Shown: in pieces, positions 44,922 to 53,823 of the stretch
How positions within the stretch are numbered: position 1 is the first letter of the stretch
Layout: every line of letters begins with the position of its first letter
Source of the DNA: Methylomicrobium lacus_A
Lineage (GTDB): Bacteria > Pseudomonadota > Gammaproteobacteria > Methylococcales > Methylomonadaceae
Direction of reading: 5' to 3'
NCBI RefSeq assembly: GCF_041897535.1
Contig: NZ_CP169217.1
Span: forward strand, 1,426,001 to 1,490,000
DNA: 64,000 nucleotides
Program-made: the position numbers and the translations under genes
The notes under the pieces: generated by a model
What the model was told of the DNA's origin: nothing
The model's database searches: none
Seen by the model: only the letters and a program-made list of their open reading frames with translations

Positions 44922-46142
44922 TTATCTCCCCTTAAAATCGTTCGTTAAATCGCGATATACTGCCAATAAGGCAGCGTTATGTTGTGCCAATGAAAAACTG
45001 TCTTCCACCCGCTGGCGTGCATTGCGTCCCATCATCTTCCTTAATTCAACGTCATCGGCGAGTTTATCAATACAAGCCGACAATGCATCAGCATTGCCTG
45101 GCTCATGCAACAACCCGGATATACCGTCGGCTACCAGTTCGGGGATTCCTCCGACTTGCGAGGCCACCACCGGCTTGCCATAAGCCATCGCCTCCAATAC
45201 CGACATGGGACAGTTTTCATACCACTCAGATGGTACGCTGACCAACGATGCTTTGCTGATGATGGATTTCAGTGCCTCGCCCGTTTGATAGCCGAGAAGT
45301 TCAACATTTGGCGGTACATCCATCAACAGTTGATCCAGCAATGGCCCAGTGCCGCAGATTTTGAGAGGAAGACGAATATCGTTTCGTCGATACGCCTCTA
45401 ACAGCGTAGCGATCCCCTTTTCTTGGCTCAGACGACCAAGGTATAAGACATAACCGTCATCTTCGGCCGATGCCCTAACTTTATCGATATCGATACCGTT
45501 ATAAATGACTTTCACTTTTTCAGGACTGAACCGACTCGCAACCGACTCGGCCATAAATTGGCTTGGGGCAATCACTGCATCCAGCTTTTCGTAATTACCC
45601 AGAAGTTTTTGTACGACTGCTTCTGCATACAGCAAAGCGCTTTTACCCAAAGAACCATCAGCACATCGATACTTGATTACATTGGAAAAATCTCCATCAA
45701 GACAAGCAGAACACATCTTTTCATCATGCAATCTGACATAGGCCGGACACACTGGCTTATAGTCATGCAGCGTCAGCACAATTGGAACTCCAAATTTTTT
45801 GGCAGCACCAATTATGGACGGAGTAAGTTGATGATAGATATTGTGACAATGGACAATATCTGGACGTTCGGCATCGATCAAGGCCGAAATATGTTTAACA
45901 GCTTCAGGCGAATGGATTAAACTGCTGGCAGACTCAATTTTTTGTACAAGGCTGGCGCCTTGTTTATATTGCCGAGAAGAAACAAAATAATTGGAATAGG
46001 CGCTATGACGATTTCTTTCGTCTTGCATGGAAAAATCAACGACGCTTACTCCAGAATCGACCAAAAAATCACGCTCCTGAAAAAAAACTGTTTCTGATCC
46101 GCCATTGAGGAAAAAGAATTTATTTGCCACCAATATCTTCAT
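44922..46142 (-). CDS. GT4 family glycosyltransferase
   Basis: 406 residues. N-terminal NKFFFLNGGSETVFFQERDF, then DIVHCHNIYHQLTPSIIGAA, VLTLHDYKPVCPAYVRL with a Cys-rich CSACLDGDFSN (common in this subgroup), and the donor-site GYVLYLGRLSQEKGIATLLE and VPSEWYENCPMSVLEAMAYG. The radical SAM gene follows 2 bp later. Confidence 0.9.
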   Translation of the reverse strand: MKILVANKFFFLNGGSETVFFQERDFLVDSGVSVVDFSMQDERNRHSAYSNYFVSSRQYKQGASLVQKIESASSLIHSPEAVKHISALIDAERPDIVHCHNIYHQLTPSIIGAAKKFGVPIVLTLHDYKPVCPAYVRLHDEKMCSACLDGDFSNVIKYRCADGSLGKSALLYAEAVVQKLLGNYEKLDAVIAPSQFMAESVASRFSPEKVKVIYNGIDIDKVRASAEDDGYVLYLGRLSQEKGIATLLEAYRRNDIRLPLKICGTGPLLDQLLMDVPPNVELLGYQTGEALKSIISKASLVSVPSEWYENCPMSVLEAMAYGKPVVASQVGGIPELVADGISGLLHEPGNADALSACIDKLADDVELRKMMGRNARQRVEDSFSLAQHNAALLAVYRDLTNDFKGR

Positions 46143-46167
46143 ATTCTACCTAACATTAACTTATTCC

Positions 46168-47778
46168 TTACTTGACTAAAGAAAAATCAAAAACATCTAC
46201 GCTGTTCAATGGAAGATCAATCACACCTTTCCCTTGTTGGTCGAGTTGAATCGCAATTTGTCGTGTTATAGGAATAACATTATCCTTCTTTTCTCGATTA
46301 ATTGCGTTGATATCTTGATTACTCAAATATGTTTGCGTACCTTTTAGCAATTCCCCACCGTGTCCTTCTATTACAAAGTAAACATGTTGCGACTGATGTG
46401 AACGATTAATAGTCCAAAGACTATATTTTGTATGAGACTCGTTAGTAAAGGAAGCTGCGCGAACATCGTACCCACCCGCATACTCTGACAAATTTGTACT
46501 AATAGTTCTTGTGGACAATAAATATTTTTGTGAATGTTCACGTAATAGCCGTAATGTCCAATAAATTATTGAAGGATAAATATGTCCATTTTTATCAGAA
46601 TGAAACATTGCCCAAGGGCCTGTATTGGATGCTAGCGTATGCACAAAAGCACCATTCACTTCTGGGATTTGAGATGCACCAATAATCATGTCAGCCACAC
46701 TAACTCCAGCTTCTAAACTACTTGCTCTCCACCATCCCATATTCCATTCTTGCCCTTTATCTTTACGTGGCCATTTTGCGACCTCTGTTAACCAAAGTCC
46801 TGGATAATTACGAATAGTGTATTGCTTAATTTTGGCAACATTATCACAAATATAATCCAACCGATGCTGCACTGTATCTTCGTAAATGTTTCCAACAGAA
46901 TCAAAATATGGATGCAAGACAAATTCCGACATGAACGGAGATAATTTATTTATAACGGCTAAATTATATTCTGCTAACGTCAAATACATGTAGAACGGAT
47001 CTCTCTTAAAGTCTTGCAACAATGCTACAAATGGAATATCACCAAAAGATTTTGATATTTCATTGATATTTATAATGGCAGAGTTAACATATTTTTGTGG
47101 GGACCAGCCAGACCTATCATCTAAAATCTTATCTTTAATAAATTCAAGAGGAGATTGACTGTTCTCAGTAGAATTCTGCGCTTGATATAACTCATTACCT
47201 AACTCCCACCTTAAAACAGGTTGCATGGGATATTTATGTTTTGCATATTCGACCCATCGCCTACTCGTCAAACTGAGTTCAAAAGGGTTTACTTCATTTT
47301 CTAGATTTCCATAAATATTAAGCGTTATCCATGCATTACCATTTACCGCGCGTACAAATTCCATGTATTCGTCAAACCCAAACTGAATAGGAAAAGCTTT
47401 CTGCCAAGTGACAAGTTTTTGAGGAGAACGTTGGCTTAATGGACCAATTGACTTTTCCCAATTGAAGCTATTGGAAAGAGCCCCCCCTGGGAATCTATAA
47501 ACAGCAAAAGGAAAAGCTCTTAGCCAATCAATTAATTCAGGCATTACCCGCTGATGCTCTTTGTCCCAAAAATCCTTTTGAAACGCAATCAAATCAAGAC
47601 TAAACCCAAAAAAAGTAGGCTCTAATTCTCTAACAATATGACTACTATCAATGTATATACTTACCGCATTATCTTTCACTATCGCAATAGATTTTTTACA
47701 CCCAGTGTCCGAGTAAGAATAGCTAACACAAAAAAAACAAGCAATGAAAAAAAACACACGTTTTTTTCTGTAACTCAT
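46168..47778 (-). CDS. Secreted clan GH-A glycoside hydrolase-like protein
   Basis: 536 residues with an N-terminal hydrophobic export signal (VFFFIACFFCVSYSYSD). The barrel pattern of clan A retaining glycosidases is seen: YRFPGGALSNSFNW, acid/base in VLRWELGNELYQ (Asn-Glu) and a likely nucleophile in LWLTEVAKWPRK, with a beta-sandwich-like C-terminus. Closest in feel to GH39/GH51/GH79 enzymes (arabinofuranosidase, xylosidase or glucuronidase). A secreted hydrolase in a glycan operon often trims or depolymerises its own product. AT-rich. Confidence 0.7.
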   Translation of the reverse strand: MSYRKKRVFFFIACFFCVSYSYSDTGCKKSIAIVKDNAVSIYIDSSHIVRELEPTFFGFSLDLIAFQKDFWDKEHQRVMPELIDWLRAFPFAVYRFPGGALSNSFNWEKSIGPLSQRSPQKLVTWQKAFPIQFGFDEYMEFVRAVNGNAWITLNIYGNLENEVNPFELSLTSRRWVEYAKHKYPMQPVLRWELGNELYQAQNSTENSQSPLEFIKDKILDDRSGWSPQKYVNSAIININEISKSFGDIPFVALLQDFKRDPFYMYLTLAEYNLAVINKLSPFMSEFVLHPYFDSVGNIYEDTVQHRLDYICDNVAKIKQYTIRNYPGLWLTEVAKWPRKDKGQEWNMGWWRASSLEAGVSVADMIIGASQIPEVNGAFVHTLASNTGPWAMFHSDKNGHIYPSIIYWTLRLLREHSQKYLLSTRTISTNLSEYAGGYDVRAASFTNESHTKYSLWTINRSHQSQHVYFVIEGHGGELLKGTQTYLSNQDINAINREKKDNVIPITRQIAIQLDQQGKGVIDLPLNSVDVFDFSLVK

Positions 47779-47828
47779 CTCAAACTCTATTTATTGCCAT
47801 AAATATCATACAAACACTTAACTATACT

Positions 47829-48992
47829 TTACTCACATAGATCTCTGCAATTTTTCATAAAAGTAAAAACGTCCTTGACGGCAGTATTTGCAGAAAATCT
47901 GCTTAAATTAATCACAGAACGAGTTTCTCTAGTGGATGAGTCGCGAAGAGGATAGTTTTCTCCAATATCTGGATTCAACAAATCAATTACGCGTATATCA
48001 TCAGGCTGTATCTTTCCATATATAGATAAATTTGTTAGAACCTGTAATCCGGTACAAAGATATTCACTTAGTTTTACTGGTGAAGCTACTTTATTAACCA
48101 AACTATCATCACGAAATAAAACCCCATAATCAGCCGCACTCATATATGAGGAAACTTCATGATGAGATACCGAGTTAATAATTATTTTACCAATATTATC
48201 TACGGATATTTCATTTACCCATTGTGTGTAAGCTTCAGGCGTGTGTGATAAAATGAGCAATGTAAAATTAGATCGTTTGCATGACGCCCACCAATTTTGC
48301 AAAAAATCCAAATTTTGCCAATAAGCCCCCCCGCCCACAAATATAAATAATACGCCGTCATTAGGTATATTTAGCTTTGCGCGAATGGCATCCCTGTCAG
48401 CCTGAGAATAATAAAATTTTTCTGCATTTACAATAGGTCGGATAATTAGGTCGGCTCTACGTCCATAATGGTGTTCTAAGTAATCAGAAAGCCCATCAGA
48501 CACAGTTGTTAAAATATCTACCTCTTTAACAACAAATGATTCAATATCACGCATTGCTCGCATCTTAAAAGGAAGCAACTTTCTTTTCCAGGAAGAATTC
48601 CACATACCTTCCATCTCTTCAACAACAATACCGCGACAATCATACACAATTTTAACTGTTTTTCTTTGTTTCTGATTCAAGCTTTGAAGCACCTGCCATG
48701 CGCTTACAGCGCCACGACAATGAATAAGATCATAACCACTTGTTAATGACCATTGTTTATTTAAATATCGTTCAACTGAAAGTGGAAACTCACCAAATTC
48801 TGGCGCAAAATGACTTATCTGTTGGATATTTATATTATCAACCTTTACTTTTTTCTCACTTCGACTACGATAAAGTAATGATACATCCCCATACTTTTCC
48901 CACGCTTTAATAATATCGAGTACTTGGCTTTCAAATACCGTATCCTCCGGGCCTCGACTGGAGACCATTAACACCTTAAATTCATCATTCAT
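47829..48992 (-). CDS. Glycosyltransferase, GT4-like
   Basis: 387 residues, two-domain GT-B protein: MVSSRGPEDTVFESQVLDII, KIVYDCRGIVVEEMEGMW, VDILTTVSDGLSDYLEHHYG, GVLFIFVGGGAYWQNLDFLQ, then YMSAADYGVLFRDDSLVNKV and PVKLSEYLCTGLQVLTN in place of the usual EGFG/E-x7-E. AT-rich like its neighbours. Likely adds one sugar of the repeat. Confidence 0.75.
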   Translation of the reverse strand: MNDEFKVLMVSSRGPEDTVFESQVLDIIKAWEKYGDVSLLYRSRSEKKVKVDNINIQQISHFAPEFGEFPLSVERYLNKQWSLTSGYDLIHCRGAVSAWQVLQSLNQKQRKTVKIVYDCRGIVVEEMEGMWNSSWKRKLLPFKMRAMRDIESFVVKEVDILTTVSDGLSDYLEHHYGRRADLIIRPIVNAEKFYYSQADRDAIRAKLNIPNDGVLFIFVGGGAYWQNLDFLQNWWASCKRSNFTLLILSHTPEAYTQWVNEISVDNIGKIIINSVSHHEVSSYMSAADYGVLFRDDSLVNKVASPVKLSEYLCTGLQVLTNLSIYGKIQPDDIRVIDLLNPDIGENYPLRDSSTRETRSVINLSRFSANTAVKDVFTFMKNCRDLCE

Positions 48993-49019
48993 ATTTGTAT
49001 ATAAGAGCTAAAGACGCAG

Positions 49020-50285
49020 TTAATGCTGATTTGCTAACCAATAATTCTTGCTTAATTTTGATTTCTTATGCAAAAAGGCTAAATTATTGTATTTTTTAAA
49101 AATCAAGATCCCATACAAAAACCAAAATGGAAACGAAAAGAATACATTAAACAACCAACTTGGCGCACTATACATGTAAACAAAATGCTGAATAACCACA
49201 TACAAATATTTTTTGCAATTAAGCTTAATGCTTAGATAGATAAAGTTAAAATATAACACACATATCATTACGATTCCCACCCCCCCCATTTCACCGATTA
49301 AAGTAAGACCACTATCAGAAGTGCTTAATTCTGCTGTATTGTATGTACCCGGAATTTGCGTTGGCAAATTGTATAGATAATGAAAATAAAAAGCATCTTT
49401 TTCCCAATGAGAAGATAGAGACAAACGATCTAAACCTACGCCAAAAAATGGATAATCAGCAAGAGCATTTAATGCTCCATTTAAATAATGGTGCCTATAA
49501 GTATCTTCCACATAGTATGATTTATCTACACCCAACTCATATAATGTATTCTGAAAAAGCCCATTATCTTTGATATATGGATAACAACTCAAAACAAACA
49601 AAGCTAAACAGAACATGACGACTACATTCTTCTTGTAAGAAGATCTAATTAACAATATACCAATCATTGATACGATAGCAGCTCTAACCTGAGTAACAAT
49701 AATTAATACATTATTAGCCTTTAAAAAATAATTCGGAGGCGACAATATATACAACAAAATATTTAAATTTAACAACTCATTTGAAAGCGCATTGGCAATA
49801 GGGTATAACCCGTGCATTTGATAAAAACCCAATCCCTCTCTGAGTTTCACTTCGTAATGAAACAAAAAAATATCTCCGTATCCAAGCATTTCAATAAAAA
49901 TTGACAACCATATTACAACACAACAAAACCTTATTATTTTAATAATATAAGGATAATCTGTAGTTAAAATATATCCGGAAAATAAAGTAATACACAAAAA
50001 AATTAGAAAAGTCGTGCAATTACTCAGCAATATTGAAAGTGAAGAATTAGCCGTTAGCAATACTACGACTTCATGCATAAAAAGATACAAAAAAAACAAA
50101 AAAACAAAATCCCTAAAGAATTTTTTTCTCAATTTTTTAACATTAATAAATAAAAAAAACAATAGACAGACAGCCAATACTTTATTAGCCGAAACCCCAA
50201 ACCATATATCAAAGACATTTACCAAAACTGGGTAAAGCAGTAAATATATAAAAATAAAACAAATATAAAATTTCTTATAAATCAT
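49020..50285 (-). CDS. wzy: Polysaccharide polymerase, Wzy-like
   Basis: 421 residues, about eleven hydrophobic helices rich in Phe, Leu, Ile and Tyr (FYICFIFIYLLLYPVLVNVF, FVFLFFLYLFMHEVVVLL and others) with one larger periplasmic loop (VEDTYRHHYLNGALNALAD, FFGVGLDRL). The DYPFFGVG and the loop order fit O-antigen polymerases, which share little sequence identity. Together with the Wzx at 53.8 kb it completes a Wzx/Wzy pathway. Strongly AT-rich. Confidence 0.75.
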   Translation of the reverse strand: MIYKKFYICFIFIYLLLYPVLVNVFDIWFGVSANKVLAVCLLFFLFINVKKLRKKFFRDFVFLFFLYLFMHEVVVLLTANSSLSILLSNCTTFLIFLCITLFSGYILTTDYPYIIKIIRFCCVVIWLSIFIEMLGYGDIFLFHYEVKLREGLGFYQMHGLYPIANALSNELLNLNILLYILSPPNYFLKANNVLIIVTQVRAAIVSMIGILLIRSSYKKNVVVMFCLALFVLSCYPYIKDNGLFQNTLYELGVDKSYYVEDTYRHHYLNGALNALADYPFFGVGLDRLSLSSHWEKDAFYFHYLYNLPTQIPGTYNTAELSTSDSGLTLIGEMGGVGIVMICVLYFNFIYLSIKLNCKKYLYVVIQHFVYMYSAPSWLFNVFFSFPFWFLYGILIFKKYNNLAFLHKKSKLSKNYWLANQH

Positions 50286-50419
50286 TTTTATCTAGCTTAT
50301 TAATCACTTAATAGTAACTTAGCTGGCATTCAAAGGACCCTGCTGTATAAATCAAAGTCCGGTTAAATTTTCCCTTACCCAATTTCAAGTGTATTTAGGG
50401 TATAGCAATCGTCACCGTC

Positions 50420-50895
50420 GCACTCAATCGGGTAAACCGATAAAAATACAGGTGCGAATCTGCAACTCGGCTACTTGGCTGTTAAAGTGACGTGCCATGC
50501 CCCCCCCTCACCCAGCAGTTTGAAGCAACGCGTTTTGGTTTCCACCAGACTGCAGCGGTGATAACTGCGCTCCAAGTTTTTTCCAAACTGCTCGCACCAA
50601 CCGTTGAATAGCGTGCAAAGTTTCATTTCTGGCTTGAGTACCAGTCGTATTTTCTTTTCCTAATTTACGACTCTTTCGGACTGGAATGACGGCATCAGCG
50701 CCGAGATCAGAACTTGTTGAATAACAGGCTTTGTGTCATAAGCGCCATCCCCACTCACTCGTGCGACGCCCTTATCGTTTGGATTCTTGGCCAACTATTC
50801 AGGTGGAACCCAGGCATCCCCAACACGATTGGATGTCACTCAATGGCGCGAAATCCGAGGGTTTCTACATCGATGTCCAGGTGAACCTTTCGCTA
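50420..50895 (-). pseudogene. Decayed IS5-family transposase
   Basis: Pieces of an IS5-type transposase appear in order in shifting minus-strand frames: KVHLDIDVETLGFRAIE, SGDGAYDTKP, KLCTLFNGWCEQFGKNLE, YHRCSLVETKTRCFKLLGE (conserved Y-R-E region) and ARHFNSQVAELQIRTC. Stops and at least three frameshifts separate them. The N-terminal half is absent. The gap 50286-51013 otherwise holds nothing recognisable. Confidence 0.85.
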
Positions 50896-51013
50896 TTGCC
50901 TACGATATAAGGATGTTTATCTTCAAACATTGCACGATCTTGACGTTTTATACAAAAAAGCCATTAAACCCTTAACTTTATAGCTAATATCATTCTGACT
51001 AATTAAGCGCCTC

Positions 51014-52017
51014 TCAAAAAGTTAGCCTGTATAAATTGCCGAACCCTTCCCCAATTTCGTCGATGGCCCGTTCCAGTTCATCCGGCGTATACAGTTTGAA
51101 TTTAAGCCATTCGTATTTCATCTTGTGCCAAAGCAATTCAATCCGGTTCAATTCGGGGCTGTAAGGCGGCAGGAAATAAAAGCGCATGCCTTTTTCTTCC
51201 AATAAGTCCCAGTAAGGCTTCAGTTTTTTGGCGGTGTGGATGGACGCATTGTCCAGGATCACCACCAAAGGCTTGCTGACCTTATCCAGCATGGCCATCA
51301 AGAAGGCAAAAAACCACAACCCATTGATGCTCTGCCACAGTTTTGCCATCACCAGTTTTCCCGATGACAGCATGGCCCCCATCACATTCAGTCGTCGCCC
51401 CCGTTTCGCCTGAACGACATGGTTTTCGCCCTTTTTCGCCCAGGCGGAACGGTTAGGCGGTTGCGGCGCAAACCCGGCTTCGTCGACGTAAGCCAGTTCG
51501 ATCGCACCAGCCTTCGCCTGGACGATAAGCTCGGCTATGTCACGCTGGGCTTGTGCGAAGCGCTCGGGGTCGCGCTTTTTTTTAAACTGTAGCGCGTCCG
51601 TTTCCAGACATACCCCATGCGTTTCAACTCGTTACGCAAGGTATTGGCGCTGAGGCGAATGCCGCATTCGGTTTCCAGACGATCGACCAAGAACCGACAG
51701 GTTAACGGTTCGGCCTCGATCCACGCCTTTAACCGCACCCGGTGTTCATCACTCAACTTGCTCGGTGCTCCGCTGCGCGGTTGGTCGGGTAGGCTGGCGA
51801 AACCGGCTTTGAACCATTTGCGCCGCCGTTCCCGGATCGTCTCCGGCAATACCCTTTGCTTTTCAGCCACTTCGAACGTCGTATGCCCTTCAGCGAGCAA
51901 CAAAATCGCTTGGGCGCGTTCTCGTTCGCGTCAGTCGCTGCCTTTTTTGACGATGATTTGGAGCAACTCACGATCGGTGTCGGTCAGTTCAACGCGGACA
52001 ACTCGCATTTCCTTCAT
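51014..52017 (-). mobile_element. IS630-family insertion sequence, transposase in two frames with a nonsense codon
   Basis: From MKEMRVV at 52017 the frame reads HTH (TFEVAEKQRVLPETIRERRR) and KLSDEHRVRLKAWIEAEPLT, then reaches eight A residues (coding strand; 51576-51583) where it shifts. The second frame continues ERFAQAQRDIAELIVQAKAG, then YVDEAGF, VVILDNASIH and NRIELLWHKMKYEW, the DDE residues of IS630/Tc1-like transposases. The A-run is a typical -1 slippery site, so the frame change may be programmed. Separately, an in-frame TGA at 51931-51933 replaces a Trp codon expected in KGSDWRERERAQ, so this copy is probably dead. Terminal inverted repeats were not identified. Confidence 0.88.
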
Positions 52018-52081
52018 TGGCTGGCTTCATAAAGCCTTACATTCTAAACACCAGACGATTTTTTGTTAAGAGCTTTAAAAT

Positions 52082-53821
52082 CTAAACAGTCGAAAAATAT
52101 CTTTTCATAGCACTAAGCAAGGTAATAACCTGGATTTTTTCAATTATCGTTTGGTTTTCAAATAATTTGTTACAATCATCAAACAACTCTTTATCATGCT
52201 TTAATAATTTTACATTTTCATAAAAATATCTTTGCAAGAATATTTTTAAATCATTATTAGTAGCGTAATAATATTCAAGCGGATTCATGTGTGATCTTGA
52301 ACTTAAGTAAGTCTGAGCCATTCCTAATTTCTTAAGTGTAAAATCTAATATCTTTTTTGGCAACTTTGATACGGGTATTCTTCTCCCTAAAATATTAAGG
52401 CTTTTGTCAGTGATTCGTGCACCCGTTTTTTCCCAAACATAGCTAGCTGCATGCGGATATTTATCAATAATCCATTTTTTATAGATATAATGATTAGCTC
52501 TTAATTCAACAGGTATAGACAAACAATATTCCATGAAGTCAATATCATAAAATGGAGAATACGTCTCTGAAAATTCTTGTGCCACTAATAAACCTTGGTT
52601 TGCACCTGCAAATCCTCGTGTATAGAACTTGAATATTTCTTCATTTTGATAGTCTTCTGAAAACATAGACCTATCTAGCTTATCTTTTAATACCATTGAG
52701 TAAGCACCATCACTTACATCAAATGGTTTACTTTTATCTAATGTACTATAAAAAGTTCCTAAAACTACATCGCCAAGCTGCCCTGTATGAACTATTCCAA
52801 ATTGACGTTTGGCAATCAAGTCTAAACAACTCTTACCGTGAGCCAATCCATAATATAAAGCTCCTCCACTAGATATCCGAGTTGTGTCATCGATATCTTT
52901 TAAAAAAAGACCATTATCAAGAGATTTAAATATCCATTCATGTTTTAGATCTGAGGCAATTTTTTTCGGTGTAGTTTCATCAAGATAATCTGATTGAGAG
53001 AAGGTGTAGTTAACGATTTTTTCGTTATAACCCATATCGTTTGCTACCCATGTCGTCATTCTAGAGTCTAATCCACCGCTCAATCCTACAAGATGTTTAT
53101 AGCCATATTCTCTATCTTTTTCAAAGGCCCTTTGAACAGCCTGTCTAAAAAGACCATCAATATGATCAACTATTTCTTGCTCGCTTTTTGAATAACTCGG
53201 ATCATTACATAAATTGTAATATTTTTTTATTTCGAAAGTGCTTTGTGTGATTTTTATGCAATGTCCTGCCTTTAGCTTTTTTATTTCATTAACCAGTGTA
53301 TGATCTTCTATCATAAACCCATAAGTTAATAAAAAATATGCAGCATTCCTATTCAGCGAATAGTGAATATTCGCGTTTTTATAAAAGCCTACAATGTAAT
53401 TTATATCTGAAGCAATAATGTATTTTTCAGAAAATTTTGAATAAAAAACCTGCTTACTGCCTATGTGATCTGTAAATATTATTTTTATCTCTTTTTTCTT
53501 GTCATAAAAAAAACCAGAAAAACTTCCACGAAATTCATCAAAAAAACACTCTCCATTATCTTCATACATCGAGATCAATGTATCTTGAAAGCTTTTTTGA
53601 TGATACTTGGCATTTAAATACTCTGAGTTTAAAATCACACCATCCAAGATCGCACAGTATTCATTAGTTTCAAAAAATGGCTTATCATTTAAAAATTTAT
53701 TTACTGTTCTTTGTTCAATACAAAGTTCATTTGTATTTATACGTTTTACGATCAGATCTTTTCTTTCTTCTTGACTTAAATTTAAGCTATCTTGCAAGGG
53801 CGCAATAATAAATCCTGGCAT
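52082..53821 (-). CDS. Asparagine-synthase-like protein lacking the glutaminase cysteine
   Basis: 579 residues. Starts MPGFIIAPLQ where class II glutamine amidotransferases have MCG, so Cys2 is missing and ammonia release from glutamine is unlikely. The N-terminal Ntn-like domain is still recognisable (EFRGSFSGFFYDKKKEIKII). The synthetase domain has the ATP loop LVGLSGGLDSRMTTW at about residues 243-257 and YSPFYDIDFMEYCLSIPVEL. AsnB-like proteins in glycan loci may amidate uronic acids; here UDP-ManNAcA (from WecC) would be a logical target. AT-rich. Confidence 0.82.
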   Translation of the reverse strand: MPGFIIAPLQDSLNLSQEERKDLIVKRINTNELCIEQRTVNKFLNDKPFFETNEYCAILDGVILNSEYLNAKYHQKSFQDTLISMYEDNGECFFDEFRGSFSGFFYDKKKEIKIIFTDHIGSKQVFYSKFSEKYIIASDINYIVGFYKNANIHYSLNRNAAYFLLTYGFMIEDHTLVNEIKKLKAGHCIKITQSTFEIKKYYNLCNDPSYSKSEQEIVDHIDGLFRQAVQRAFEKDREYGYKHLVGLSGGLDSRMTTWVANDMGYNEKIVNYTFSQSDYLDETTPKKIASDLKHEWIFKSLDNGLFLKDIDDTTRISSGGALYYGLAHGKSCLDLIAKRQFGIVHTGQLGDVVLGTFYSTLDKSKPFDVSDGAYSMVLKDKLDRSMFSEDYQNEEIFKFYTRGFAGANQGLLVAQEFSETYSPFYDIDFMEYCLSIPVELRANHYIYKKWIIDKYPHAASYVWEKTGARITDKSLNILGRRIPVSKLPKKILDFTLKKLGMAQTYLSSRSHMNPLEYYYATNNDLKIFLQRYFYENVKLLKHDKELFDDCNKLFENQTIIEKIQVITLLSAMKRYFSTV

Positions 53822-53823
53822 GT

